Assembly (NCBI RefSeq): GCF_000701405.1
Contig: NZ_JNIV01000042.1
Span: 1 to 38,760 of the forward strand
Direction of reading: 5' to 3'
Origin: Deinococcus marmoris DSM 12784
GTDB lineage: Bacteria > Deinococcota > Deinococci > Deinococcales > Deinococcaceae
Length of the DNA: 38,760 nt
The position numbers and the translations under genes were made by a program. How positions within the stretch are numbered: position 1 is the first letter of the stretch; the number at the start of each line of letters is the position of its first letter. A model generated the notes under the pieces. The model was not told the origin of the DNA and searched no databases. It worked only from the letters and a program-made list of their open reading frames with translations. Below are positions 1 to 15,565 of this stretch, piece after piece.

Positions 1-482
1 AGATGCTGGTCATTCCGTGGTTCGTGGGGGTCAGCGACATCAATCTGACCAGCACGGTGCCAGGGGCGTACTTTGCGATCATGTTTCCGGGGCTGATCAG
101 CGCGTTCGGGGTGTTCCTGATGCGGCAGTTCTTCGAGACGCTCCCGGATGACCTGCTGGAAGCGGCGCGCATCGACGGCATGAGCGAGTTCGGGATTTTC
201 TGGCGGATCGCGCTGCCGCTGGTCCGTCCAGCTTTGGCCAGTCTGGCGATCTTCACGTTTCTGGGCAACTGGAACGCGTTCCTGTGGCCGCTGATCGTGA
301 TCCAGAAACCCGAGTTCCGCACGCTGCCGGTGGGGACCGCGCTGTTCAACGGGGAAGCGGGGACGCAGTGGGGCCTGATCATGGCGGCGAGCAGTCTGGC
401 GGTGATTCCGGTGCTGATCGTCTTTGCCATCTTCCAGAAACAGATCATCGAGGGCATCGTGTTGACTGGCATGAAGGGCTAG
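1..482 (+). CDS. Carbohydrate ABC transporter permease (MalG type), 3' part
   Basis: This is the C-terminal part of an inner-membrane permease of a binding-protein-dependent sugar importer. The visible 159 residues hold about four hydrophobic segments and the cytoplasmic EAA loop (EAARIDGMSEFGIFWRIALP, about residues 53-72), which docks on the ATPase subunit. The ending, with a last helix followed by IVLTGMKG, is typical of MalG-like permeases. Family members are about 270-300 residues, so roughly 110-130 residues lie upstream of the window and the first Met here is probably internal. The substrate cannot be read from this part. A terminator-like hairpin follows directly, so this is probably the last gene of its operon. 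Confidence 0.9.
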   Translation, partial: MLVIPWFVGVSDINLTSTVPGAYFAIMFPGLISAFGVFLMRQFFETLPDDLLEAARIDGMSEFGIFWRIALPLVRPALASLAIFTFLGNWNAFLWPLIVIQKPEFRTLPVGTALFNGEAGTQWGLIMAASSLAVIPVLIVFAIFQKQIIEGIVLTGMKG

Positions 483-496
483 AAACGGCGTTCTGA

Positions 497-538
497 AAGG
501 CAGCGTCGGAGCCTTCGCCCTGACGCTGCGTTCCTTTT
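497..538 (+). terminator. Rho-independent terminator after ABC permease
   Basis: An 8-bp perfect stem (GCAGCGTC at 500-507 with GACGCTGC at 522-529) is followed by a T-rich tract (CCTTTT). It lies 15 nt after the permease stop, as expected for an operon end. Confidence 0.65.
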
Positions 539-539
539 G

Positions 540-797
540 CTGGTCTGGCAGAACCGCTGAAGTGAACCGCAAAAGTCAGTCGCCCAGCTTGACCCGGTGG
601 TCCTTGCCTGCCCAAAAATCGCCGTATCGCCGGGTGAAGTTCAGCGCCGAATGACTCGGACTCCGATTGAAAGGTGTTGAAGACACCTGGGAATCCGAAC
701 GGGACTCGCAGAGCTGCGCCAGCAGAGGAATAGCGTCCTCATAGGCGTCTGTTCATGACGAGAGTGGGCAGGAGAAAAACGGATTCCGTGTCAGTCT
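540..797. other. Intergenic region with a small hairpin, no gene seen
   Basis: About 260 nt between the permease terminator and the stop of the convergent dehydrogenase. No reading frame here looks like a protein. A perfect 6-bp hairpin (AGGTGT 672-677, ACACCT 683-688) lies between two related segments (CTCCGATT near 661-668 and AATCCGA near 692-698). This could be a remnant of a dispersed element; its nature is unknown. Confidence 0.4.
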
Positions 798-2459
<1,662 letters not shown>

Positions 2460-2546
2460 GAAAATTCCTCCGGTTGTTGAGAGGGCCATTGTGCCGTATA
2501 ACCGCCGCGCCGCACAGGCACAGGCTTAACGGTTCTGAATGCAACT

Positions 2547-2579
2547 TTGACCCCGGCAGCCCGCGCCACCCGCTACTGT
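2547..2579 (+). promoter_or_regulatory. Candidate leaderless promoter
   Basis: A -10 box TACTGT (2574-2579) ends 5 nt before the ATG at 2585, so transcription would start at or next to the start codon. A possible -35 TTGACC (2547-2552) is 21 nt away, longer than ideal. No Shine-Dalgarno is visible. Confidence 0.5.
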
Positions 2580-2584
2580 CGGGC

Positions 2585-2935
2585 ATGGCATATCAGGCGA
2601 AATTGAAGACTGGGCAGACCATCGTGTTGGAAAACCAGGGCGATCAGACCACCATTGGCATCAGCAGCGGCGGCCAGCGCCAGAGCAGCGGCGTCACGAC
2701 GGGCGTGTGGACCATTTCCCCCACCCTGTTCCAGACCGAAAGCGGCGCAGTGGTGGAGATTCATACTGGAGACGGATCGGTCTATTTTCAGATCGAGAAC
2801 AGGCAATTGCATTCGCTGAATGAGACACCCTCGCTGGAGGAAGCCAGACATATCGAGCTGGATGAAGTGGCAGACGGCACGGGGCAGAGCGAGATAAAAC
2901 CGATGACCCCAATGCAGCCTCTGAAGCCGATGTGA
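2585..2935 (+). CDS. Small conserved-looking hypothetical protein
   Basis: A 116-residue protein without a signal peptide or membrane segment. Its first ~85 residues look like a compact beta-rich fold, with alternating short strands such as TIGISSGG, VWTISPTLF and GSVYFQIE. It ends in an acidic helix (SLEEARHIELDEV) and a Met/Pro-rich tail (KPMTPMQPLKPM). I do not recognise the family. The start at 2585 fits a leaderless promoter and is favoured over an in-frame codon at 2474, whose extra 37 residues look non-coding. It sits between the divergent dehydrogenase gene and the purine operon and need not be linked in function to either. Confidence 0.65.
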   Translation: MAYQAKLKTGQTIVLENQGDQTTIGISSGGQRQSSGVTTGVWTISPTLFQTESGAVVEIHTGDGSVYFQIENRQLHSLNETPSLEEARHIELDEVADGTGQSEIKPMTPMQPLKPM

Positions 2936-3099
2936 ATGCCTGACAGGCTCTGTTCTGAACCCGGTCCAGGCTGTTCAAAGCAGGGCTAGGCAAACGAGAT
3001 ACTTAGGCGTAGAATCAAATCATACCAAATCAGGTTGCTGTTCTGCATGGATAACCAGCGACCCGCCCTTTTCGTCACCGGCGTCAACCATGCATCCGA

Positions 3100-3115
3100 A
3101 TTCCCATGTGGGAAT
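3100..3115. promoter_or_regulatory. Perfect 16-bp dyad upstream of xdhA (candidate operator)
   Basis: ATTCCCA, a 2-bp spacer, then TGGGAAT. It lies 54 bp before the xdhA start, within the only intergenic region that can hold the purine operon promoter. The regulator is not identified. Confidence 0.5.
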
Positions 3116-3168
3116 CTGGGTGCAATGGAACGCCGGGCTTGTCGTTTTTGACGGCGGAAGGAGAAAGC

Positions 3169-4590
<1,422 letters not shown>

Positions 4591-4644
4591 TCGGTTGCTC
4601 CATCTCCCCGCAGCACAGAACTCCACGTCACCGGAGGTAAACCC

Positions 4645-7017
<2,373 letters not shown>

Positions 7018-7068
7018 TCTGGCCAGAGTCACTCACACTTCCGAACGCTCCTCTCCCCAACTGGTTTC

Positions 7069-7911
7069 ATGAACTGGCTTTCCGCCCTTCAACACCTGCA
7101 CGACTCCGCCACGCCCGGCGTGCTGGTCACCGTCGCCGCCGTGCGGGGCCACGCGCCGCGCGAGGCCGGGGCCAAGATGGTGGTCAGCCTGGACAGCAGT
7201 TGGGACAGCGTGGGCGGCGGCAACCTGGAAGCCACCGCCGTGGAACGGGCGCGGGCGATGCTGAAAGTGTCGGCAAACACGCCGGAACTGCTCACGCTTC
7301 GGCTGACGGATAAAGCCAGCAACGAACACGGACGCCAGTGTTGCGGCGGCGAGGTCACGCTGCTGCTGGAGCCTTTGCAAACGGTGCGACCACACATCGC
7401 CCTCTTCGGCGTCGGGCATGTGGGGCTGGAGCTGGGATTGATCCTCTCGCGGCTGCCGCTGAACCTGCATCTGGTGGATTCGCGGGCCGGGCAACTGACG
7501 CCCGAACGCCTGGCTCCTTTGATGGACGGCGCAGCACGCGTGGAGGTTCATCACTCCCCCATTCCTGAAATGACGTTGCATGAACTGCCCCCCGGCGCGC
7601 ACATCCTGATCCTGACGCATGACCACGCCGAGGACGCCGCCCTGTGCGACGCGGCGTTGCGGCGGGCGAACCTGGCTTCCATCGGGCTGATCGGCTCAGC
7701 GGTCAAGTGGATTCGCTTTCAGGAACAACTGCGGCGCGAGGGCCACAGCGACGCGGACCTCGCCCGGATCACCACCCCCATCGGTCTGCCGGGGATTTCC
7801 GGCAAGATGCCCGCCGTGATCGCGGTCAGTGTGGCGGCCCAACTCATCCAACGGCTGGAAGCCGAGCAGGCTGCCGCCCTCCCCTCTCCCCTGTTCCAGA
7901 GGCAACCATGA
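7069..7911 (+). CDS. xdhC: Xanthine dehydrogenase accessory protein XdhC
   Basis: A 280-residue chaperone that, in characterised members, binds molybdenum cofactor, promotes its sulfuration and inserts it into XdhB. It shows the N-terminal XdhC/CoxI domain with CCGGEVTLLLEP. A Rossmann-like C-terminal domain follows (IALFGVGHVGLELG, then GLIGSAVKWIRFQEQL). The family ending TTPIGLPGISGKMPAVIAVS is present. It follows xdhB by 51 nt, and its stop overlaps the next start (ATGA, 7908-7911), so translation of guanine deaminase is probably coupled. Confidence 0.93.
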   Translation: MNWLSALQHLHDSATPGVLVTVAAVRGHAPREAGAKMVVSLDSSWDSVGGGNLEATAVERARAMLKVSANTPELLTLRLTDKASNEHGRQCCGGEVTLLLEPLQTVRPHIALFGVGHVGLELGLILSRLPLNLHLVDSRAGQLTPERLAPLMDGAARVEVHHSPIPEMTLHELPPGAHILILTHDHAEDAALCDAALRRANLASIGLIGSAVKWIRFQEQLRREGHSDADLARITTPIGLPGISGKMPAVIAVSVAAQLIQRLEAEQAAALPSPLFQRQP

Positions 7912-9260
7912 CCCCCACCCTGTACCGCGCCGCCTTCATGCACACGCCCTCCAGCCCGTTCACGGACGCCGAAGCCCTGCACGTTCAGCAGGACGGTGGG
8001 CTGCTGGTGGACGGAGGCCAGATTACGGCCAGCGGCGACTTTGTCAAGCTACGCGCCAAAAATCCAGAGGCCACCGTCATGGACTTGGGCGGCGGCGTGT
8101 TGCTGCCGGGTTTCGTCGATACGCACGTTCATTATCCGCAGGTCCGCATCATCGGCGGGCTGGGGATGCCGCTGCTGGACTGGCTGGAACGGTGCGCCCT
8201 GCCTGAAGAGGCGCGGCTGAGTGATACGGCGTATGCCCGCGCCGTGGCAAAGGATTTCCTGCACGGGCTGCGCTGCAACGGCACCACCACCGCGCTGGTG
8301 TTTGGCTCGCACTTCAAAGGGGCGATGGACCTGTTCTTCGAGGAAGCCGCCGCGACGGGCCTTCGGACGGTGGCCGGACTGGTGGTCAGTGACCGGATGC
8401 TGCGCGACGAGTTGCACACCACCCCCGAACTGGCCTACGCCGAGGGCAAGGCGCTGATCGAGCGCTGGCACGGTGTAGGCCGCGCCCGCTACGCCGTCAC
8501 GCCGCGTTTCAGCCTCTCGGCCAGCGAGGGGATTCTGGACGCCTGCGCCGCGCTGATGACCGAATTCCCGGACGTGCATTTCACCTCGCACATCAACGAG
8601 AACGTGCGGGAAGTGCAGACGGTTAAAGAGCTGTTCCCCGGCAGCCTGGATTATCTGGACACCTATGACCGCGCCGGGCTGCTGGGACGGCGCAGCGTGC
8701 TGGCGCACAGCGTCCATACCACGGACCGCGAACTGGTCCAGATGGCCGCGCACCACTGCACTGCCGCGCATTGCCCATGCAGCAACTCGGCGCTGGGCAG
8801 CGGTCTCTTTCCGCTGAAGCGCCATCTGAACGCCGGGGTTCACGTCTCGCTGGGAACGGATGTGGGCGGCGGCACCGGCTTCTCGATGCTCAAGGAGGGC
8901 TTGCAGGCGTATTTCATGCAACAACTGCTGGGCGATGGCGGCGTGCCGCTAACCCCTGCCCACCTGCTGTACCTGTCCACGCGGGCCGGGGCCGAGGCGC
9001 TGGACATGCAAGACCAGATTGGGGATTTTGGCGTGGGCAAGGCGTTCGACGCCGTGTGGCTGCGCCCGCCGGAAGGCAGCACGCTGGAAGCCATGCTGGG
9101 CCACACCGAGAGCGCCTCCGCAACACTGGCCGCGCTGTATGCGGGCGGCACGCAGGCGGACGTGGCCCGTGTCTGGGTGGGCGGCGACGAGGTTTTTACC
9201 CGCGCCGAGTTTAAGGGTTCCAAATCCGCACAAAAACAACCGCCCGTTCTGGCGTCTTAA
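7908..9260 (+). CDS. guaD: Guanine deaminase
   Basis: A 450-residue amidohydrolase that converts guanine to xanthine and ammonia, feeding the xanthine dehydrogenase encoded just upstream. The metal-binding HxH lies in PGFVDTHVHYPQ (His73, His75). Further metal and substrate residues are seen in TSHINENVREV, LAHSVHTTD, the HCPCSNSALGSG loop and SLGTDVGGG (metal Asp). The spacing and length match bacterial GuaD. The start is the ATG that overlaps the xdhC stop; longer in-frame starts lie inside xdhC and encode non-homologous sequence. Confidence 0.93.
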   Translation: MTPTLYRAAFMHTPSSPFTDAEALHVQQDGGLLVDGGQITASGDFVKLRAKNPEATVMDLGGGVLLPGFVDTHVHYPQVRIIGGLGMPLLDWLERCALPEEARLSDTAYARAVAKDFLHGLRCNGTTTALVFGSHFKGAMDLFFEEAAATGLRTVAGLVVSDRMLRDELHTTPELAYAEGKALIERWHGVGRARYAVTPRFSLSASEGILDACAALMTEFPDVHFTSHINENVREVQTVKELFPGSLDYLDTYDRAGLLGRRSVLAHSVHTTDRELVQMAAHHCTAAHCPCSNSALGSGLFPLKRHLNAGVHVSLGTDVGGGTGFSMLKEGLQAYFMQQLLGDGGVPLTPAHLLYLSTRAGAEALDMQDQIGDFGVGKAFDAVWLRPPEGSTLEAMLGHTESASATLAALYAGGTQADVARVWVGGDEVFTRAEFKGSKSAQKQPPVLAS

Positions 9261-9333
9261 TCCACTGACCCAAACCACAACGCATCCCACCGCACGGCTC
9301 TTTTCAATCAGCGAAGAGAGCGAAGGAGAACCC

Positions 9334-10743
<1,410 letters not shown>

Positions 10744-10759
10744 GCATAAGGGCAGACAG

Positions 10760-10802
10760 GCGGTGGGACTGGAGTTGAATTTCCGGCCCGCCGCTTCCTT
10801 TT
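10760..10802 (+). terminator. Terminator after purine permease
   Basis: An 8-bp stem (GCGGTGGG 10760-10767 with CCCGCCGC 10787-10794, one G-T pair) is followed by TTCCTTTT. It closes the purine operon 17 nt after the permease stop. Confidence 0.6.
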
Positions 10803-10848
10803 GGTTGCCAGAACCGTCGGAGAGGCAGGGCAATCCACCGTCCAGACA

Positions 10849-10862
10849 TGGCACATATGCCA
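10849..10862. promoter_or_regulatory. 14-bp dyad upstream of molybdopterin oxidoreductase
   Basis: TGGCA, 4-bp spacer CATA, TGCCA. It is centred about 46 bp before the start of the next gene, in a short intergenic region that follows a terminator, so an operator role is possible but unproven. Confidence 0.35.
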
Positions 10863-10901
10863 GACTGCCCCAATTCAAAACCCTATCTGGAGGTTCGTCC
10901 C

Positions 10902-13028
10902 ATGACTCAGCACACTGCTCCTGCCGTTGCTCCCCTGCCCGCCGATGGCGTCTATTTCCGCGCCTGCAACCTGTGCGAGGCCATCTGCGGCCTGCAAATC
11001 ACCGTCAAGGGCGGCAAGGTGACCGATCTGCGCGGCGACGTCAACGATCCGCTGAGCAAGGGTCACATCTGCCCCAAAGGGACGGCCCTACCCGACCTGC
11101 ACGCGGACCCGGACCGCCTGAAACGCCCCATGCGGCGCGACGGCGACACCTGGCATGAGATGGATTGGGACGAGGCGCTGGACTACGTGGCGGCCCAGCT
11201 TAAAGCAGTGGGGGAGAAGTACGGCGCGGATTCAGTCGCCACCTTCCAGGGCAACCCCAGCGTCCACAACAGCGGCACGCTGCTCTCGGCGGGCGGGCTG
11301 GTGCGGGCCATCGGCAGCCGCAACCGCTTCACCGCCACCAGCATCGATCAATTGCCCCACCATTTCGCGGGCGCGGAGATGTTCGGCCACCCCTTTTTAA
11401 TGCCCATCCCCGACATTGACCGCACCGATTTCATGCTGATGATGGGCGCGAATCCCCTGGCCAGCAACGGCAGCATCATGACCGCCCCGGATGTGCGGGG
11501 CCGGTTGAAGGCCATCCGCGAGCGTGGCGGGCGCGTGGTGCTACTGGACCCCCGCCGCACCGAGAGCGCGGACCACGCCACCGAATTCCATTTCATCCGC
11601 CCCGGCACCGACGCCTACCTGCTGCTGGCGTTGCTGAACGTCATTTTTGCCGAGGGGCTGGAGAAGTTGGGGCATCTGGACGATTTCTCCGACGGGTTGG
11701 ACGACGTGCGGGATGCGGCCCAGTCCTTCACGCCCGAACGTGTGGAAGGCTTGACCGGCGTTTCCGCCGACACCATCCGCACGCTGGCCCGCGATTTTGC
11801 CGCCGCCGAGCGCGCCGTGGCCTACGGACGCATCGGCCTGAGCATTCAGGAATTTGGTGGCCTGTCTCAGTGGCTGGTCAACGTCCTGAACGCCGTGACC
11901 GGGCACCTGGATTCGGAGGGCGGCGCGATGTTCACCAAACCTGCCTACGATCTGCTTCAGCGGGCGAAGAAGGGCGCGACATACCACGGGCGTTTCACCT
12001 CCCGCGTGCGTGGCCTGCCCGAATTCGATGGTGAACTGCCCAACGTGACGATGACCGAGGAAATAACCACCCCTGGCGAGGGCCAGATTCGCGCCCTGAT
12101 CACAGTGGCGGGCAACCCGGTGCTGTCCACCGCAGACGGCGCGGCGCTGGACAAAGCACTCTCCGGGCTGGAGTTCATGGTCAGCATTGACCCCTACCTG
12201 AACGAGACCACCCGGCACGCCCACGTCATCCTGCCGCCCGCTTTCGGGCTGGAAGTGGCCCACTACGACATCACCTTTCACCTGCTGGCGGTGCAGAACA
12301 CGGCGCGGTACTCGCTGCCCGTCTTCCCCATTGCCGAGGATCAGCGGTTTGACTACCAGATTTTCATGGGTCTGACCGAAAGAATGACGGGCAAGGCAGG
12401 CAGCACCCCCGAAGACAAGTTGAACCTGGGCCTCTCGGCTGGGCCGTACAACACCAATCTGGACGAGCTGAAAGCCAATCCACATGGCGTCGATTACGGC
12501 CCCCTGCAACCCTGTTTCCCCGAACGCCTGCTGACCGCCTCTGGCCGCGTCAACCTCGCCCCTGCGCCAATGCTGGCGGATTTGCCCCGGCTGGAGGCCG
12601 CGCTGGAAGTCACGCCTCCCCCGCTGGTGCTGATCGGGCGGCGGCAGCTTCGCAGCAACAATTCCTGGATGCACAACACACCGCGCCTGATGCGCGGGCC
12701 GGGGCGCTGCACGTTGCAACTTAACCCCGCCGACGCCGCCGGATTCGTGGACGGGCAGGATGTGGAGGTTCGCTCCCGCGTGGGCGCAGTCACGGTCCCG
12801 CTGGAACTGACCGATACCCTCATGCCCGGTGTGGCCTCCCTGCCGCACGGCTTCGGCCACTCACGCGCGGGGGTGCGCCTGGGTGTGGCCACCGAACACG
12901 CAGGCGTCAGCCTGAATGACCTGACCGACTCGCGCCGGGTAGACGCATTGACCGGGAATGCGGCAGTCAACGGGACGCCGATCACACTGCACGCGGCGGG
13001 GGCAAGTGAGGCCAGCGCGGCGGACTGA
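10902..13028 (+). CDS. Molybdopterin-dependent oxidoreductase (formate dehydrogenase/DMSO reductase superfamily)
   Basis: A 708-residue protein of the DMSO reductase superfamily with an N-terminal [4Fe-4S] motif C22-x2-C25-x3-C29-x27-C57. Bis-MGD contacts appear as MMGANPLASNGSIMT and LLDPRRTESADHA. A C-terminal molydop_binding domain starts near residue 585 (IGRRQLRSNNSWMHN). I see no Cys or Sec in the stretch where formate dehydrogenases carry the molybdenum ligand (SIDQLPHHFAGAEMFGH, about 152-168). It may therefore use Ser, Asp or no protein ligand, and a formate dehydrogenase label would be unsafe. No signal peptide is visible, so it is probably cytoplasmic. The start at 10902 follows a CTGGAGG Shine-Dalgarno. 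Its place after the xanthine dehydrogenase operon may reflect shared dependence on molybdenum cofactor. Confidence 0.85.
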   Translation: MTQHTAPAVAPLPADGVYFRACNLCEAICGLQITVKGGKVTDLRGDVNDPLSKGHICPKGTALPDLHADPDRLKRPMRRDGDTWHEMDWDEALDYVAAQLKAVGEKYGADSVATFQGNPSVHNSGTLLSAGGLVRAIGSRNRFTATSIDQLPHHFAGAEMFGHPFLMPIPDIDRTDFMLMMGANPLASNGSIMTAPDVRGRLKAIRERGGRVVLLDPRRTESADHATEFHFIRPGTDAYLLLALLNVIFAEGLEKLGHLDDFSDGLDDVRDAAQSFTPERVEGLTGVSADTIRTLARDFAAAERAVAYGRIGLSIQEFGGLSQWLVNVLNAVTGHLDSEGGAMFTKPAYDLLQRAKKGATYHGRFTSRVRGLPEFDGELPNVTMTEEITTPGEGQIRALITVAGNPVLSTADGAALDKALSGLEFMVSIDPYLNETTRHAHVILPPAFGLEVAHYDITFHLLAVQNTARYSLPVFPIAEDQRFDYQIFMGLTERMTGKAGSTPEDKLNLGLSAGPYNTNLDELKANPHGVDYGPLQPCFPERLLTASGRVNLAPAPMLADLPRLEAALEVTPPPLVLIGRRQLRSNNSWMHNTPRLMRGPGRCTLQLNPADAAGFVDGQDVEVRSRVGAVTVPLELTDTLMPGVASLPHGFGHSRAGVRLGVATEHAGVSLNDLTDSRRVDALTGNAAVNGTPITLHAAGASEASAAD

Positions 13029-13039
13029 ATAAACTGCCC

Positions 13040-13076
13040 CTCCACATCTGTCTGCTCAGGCTGAAGGGATGTGGAG
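13040..13076 (+). terminator. Hairpin after molybdopterin oxidoreductase
   Basis: A 9-bp perfect stem (CTCCACATC 13040-13048 with GATGTGGAG 13068-13076) lies just after the stop. It lacks a clear T-run, so it may be a weak terminator or mRNA-stabilising hairpin. Confidence 0.4.
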
Positions 13077-13098
13077 TGCCGATGCACCGCGCCAAAGC

Positions 13099-13104
13099 TA
13101 AACT
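13099..13104 (+). promoter_or_regulatory. Leaderless -10 box
   Basis: TAAACT ends 6 nt before the GTG start at 13111. No Shine-Dalgarno precedes that start. Confidence 0.5.
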
Positions 13105-13110
13105 TGGCCG

Positions 13111-13731
13111 GTGCAGACGCAATCCCTGGCCGATCCGAGCGTTCTCGCCGCCCGCCACGCCAGATTGAGCGAACCCCATATCGCGCCACTGACAGCCCTG
13201 GCAAAACGCCTGCGGGAGAGCGAGATGCTCGGTCAGCGGCTGGACCTCCCTGACTTTGACCCGGAAAGTGGCGGTATCCATACCGAAATCCTGCTGCTGC
13301 TGGAATCGCCGGGACCGAAGGTGGCCCACACCGGGTTCGCCTCCCCCGACAACCCGGACCGCACCGCCGAGAACCTGAGCTGCCTGCTGAAGCTGGCCGG
13401 AATTGGCCGTGGGCGCTGCCTGCTGTGGAACATCCTGCCGTGGCAACTCAGCGCGGGAGGGGTGGTGACGCCGACAGCGGCGCAGGTAAAAGCCGCGACG
13501 CCCGCCACGCTGGAATTGCTGACGCTGCTGCCCGCGCTTCGGGTGGTGGTCTTGGTGGGCGGCAAGGCGCAGGGCGGCTGGCGGTTCGTGTCGCCGCAAC
13601 TGCCCCGCCCTCTGCCCACCGTGAATTGTCCGCACCCCAGCCCCCGCTACTTCGCCACCGATCCGCAGGCCCCGGTGCGGGCGCTGGCGGCGTTGGTAGA
13701 AGCGCGGCTATTGGCGAAGAGTGGTGTTTGA
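13111..13731 (+). CDS. Uracil-DNA glycosylase-like protein
   Basis: A 206-residue protein resembling the uracil-DNA glycosylase superfamily, which removes uracil or related lesions from DNA or serves other roles in divergent branches. A hydrophobic strand leads into ESPGPKVAHTGFAS (about 65-78), placed like the family motif that positions the catalytic water. NPDRTAENL and LLWNILPW follow, then a C-terminal HPSPRY, matching the HPSP DNA-minor-groove loop. The usual catalytic GEAPG/GEDP Asp or Asn is not obvious; Glu65 or Ser66 takes that place. The GTG start fits a leaderless promoter. It converges on mmsA, with a repeat-rich spacer between. Confidence 0.7.
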   Translation: MQTQSLADPSVLAARHARLSEPHIAPLTALAKRLRESEMLGQRLDLPDFDPESGGIHTEILLLLESPGPKVAHTGFASPDNPDRTAENLSCLLKLAGIGRGRCLLWNILPWQLSAGGVVTPTAAQVKAATPATLELLTLLPALRVVVLVGGKAQGGWRFVSPQLPRPLPTVNCPHPSPRYFATDPQAPVRALAALVEARLLAKSGV

Positions 13732-13737
13732 AGGAAA

Positions 13738-13874
13738 CCCCTCACCCGCTGCTTCGCAGCACCCTCTCCCCGTGGTAGAGGGTCAGAAGACGGTGGATTC
13801 AGCCTTCCCGCCCTCTCCGCACCCACCAACAAAACTCCCCTCTCCGTAGGGGGGAGGGGTTGGGGATGAGGGGT
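13738..13874. repeat. GC-rich palindromic dispersed repeats (two copies) 3' of mmsA
   Basis: Two related segments face each other. One starts CCCCTCACCC near 13738 and includes GCTGCTTCGCAGC and CCCTCTCCCCG. The other runs 13835-13874 (CTCCCCTCTCC, then GGGGGGAGGGG and TTGGGGATGAGGGG). The second resembles 15507-15545 closely. They lie between convergent genes and could fold and act as terminators, but no T-run is present. Confidence 0.6.
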
Positions 13875-13876
13875 CT

Positions 13877-15385
<1,509 letters not shown>

Positions 15386-15449
15386 GGGTGTACCTCGCGT
15401 GGGAAAGGGGGCTTTGACCATATGCAGCGTTGGTGTGACGCTTGCGTTT

Positions 15450-15545
15450 CCCCCCTCCCAGCCTCCCCCACAAGGGGAGAGGAGCTAAAAGAATTTGATC
15501 TTTTGACTCCCTCCCTCTTTATGGGGGAGGGCTGGGGAGGGGGTG
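15450..15545. repeat. Inverted pair of GC-rich dispersed repeats upstream of mmsA
   Basis: A copy at 15450-15483 (CCCCTCCCAGCCTCCCCC followed by AAGGGGAGAGGAG) and a copy at 15507-15545 (CTCCCTCCCTC, then GGGGGAGGGCTGGGGAGGG) are near reverse complements, separated by an AT-rich 23 nt. They could pair into a long stem between the aminotransferase stop and the mmsA start. Confidence 0.65.
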
Positions 15546-15565
15546 GTGAGCGGAGCGAACTTGAT

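Noticed and set aside
11541..12860. Long minus-strand frame inside the molybdopterin oxidoreductase gene
   Set aside because: It is an antisense shadow of a gene with clear cofactor motifs; no recognisable domain.
13738..13874. Possible CRISPR-like repeats in the spacer after 13731
   Set aside because: The copies are inverted and palindromic, of unequal length, with no regular spacers or cas genes.
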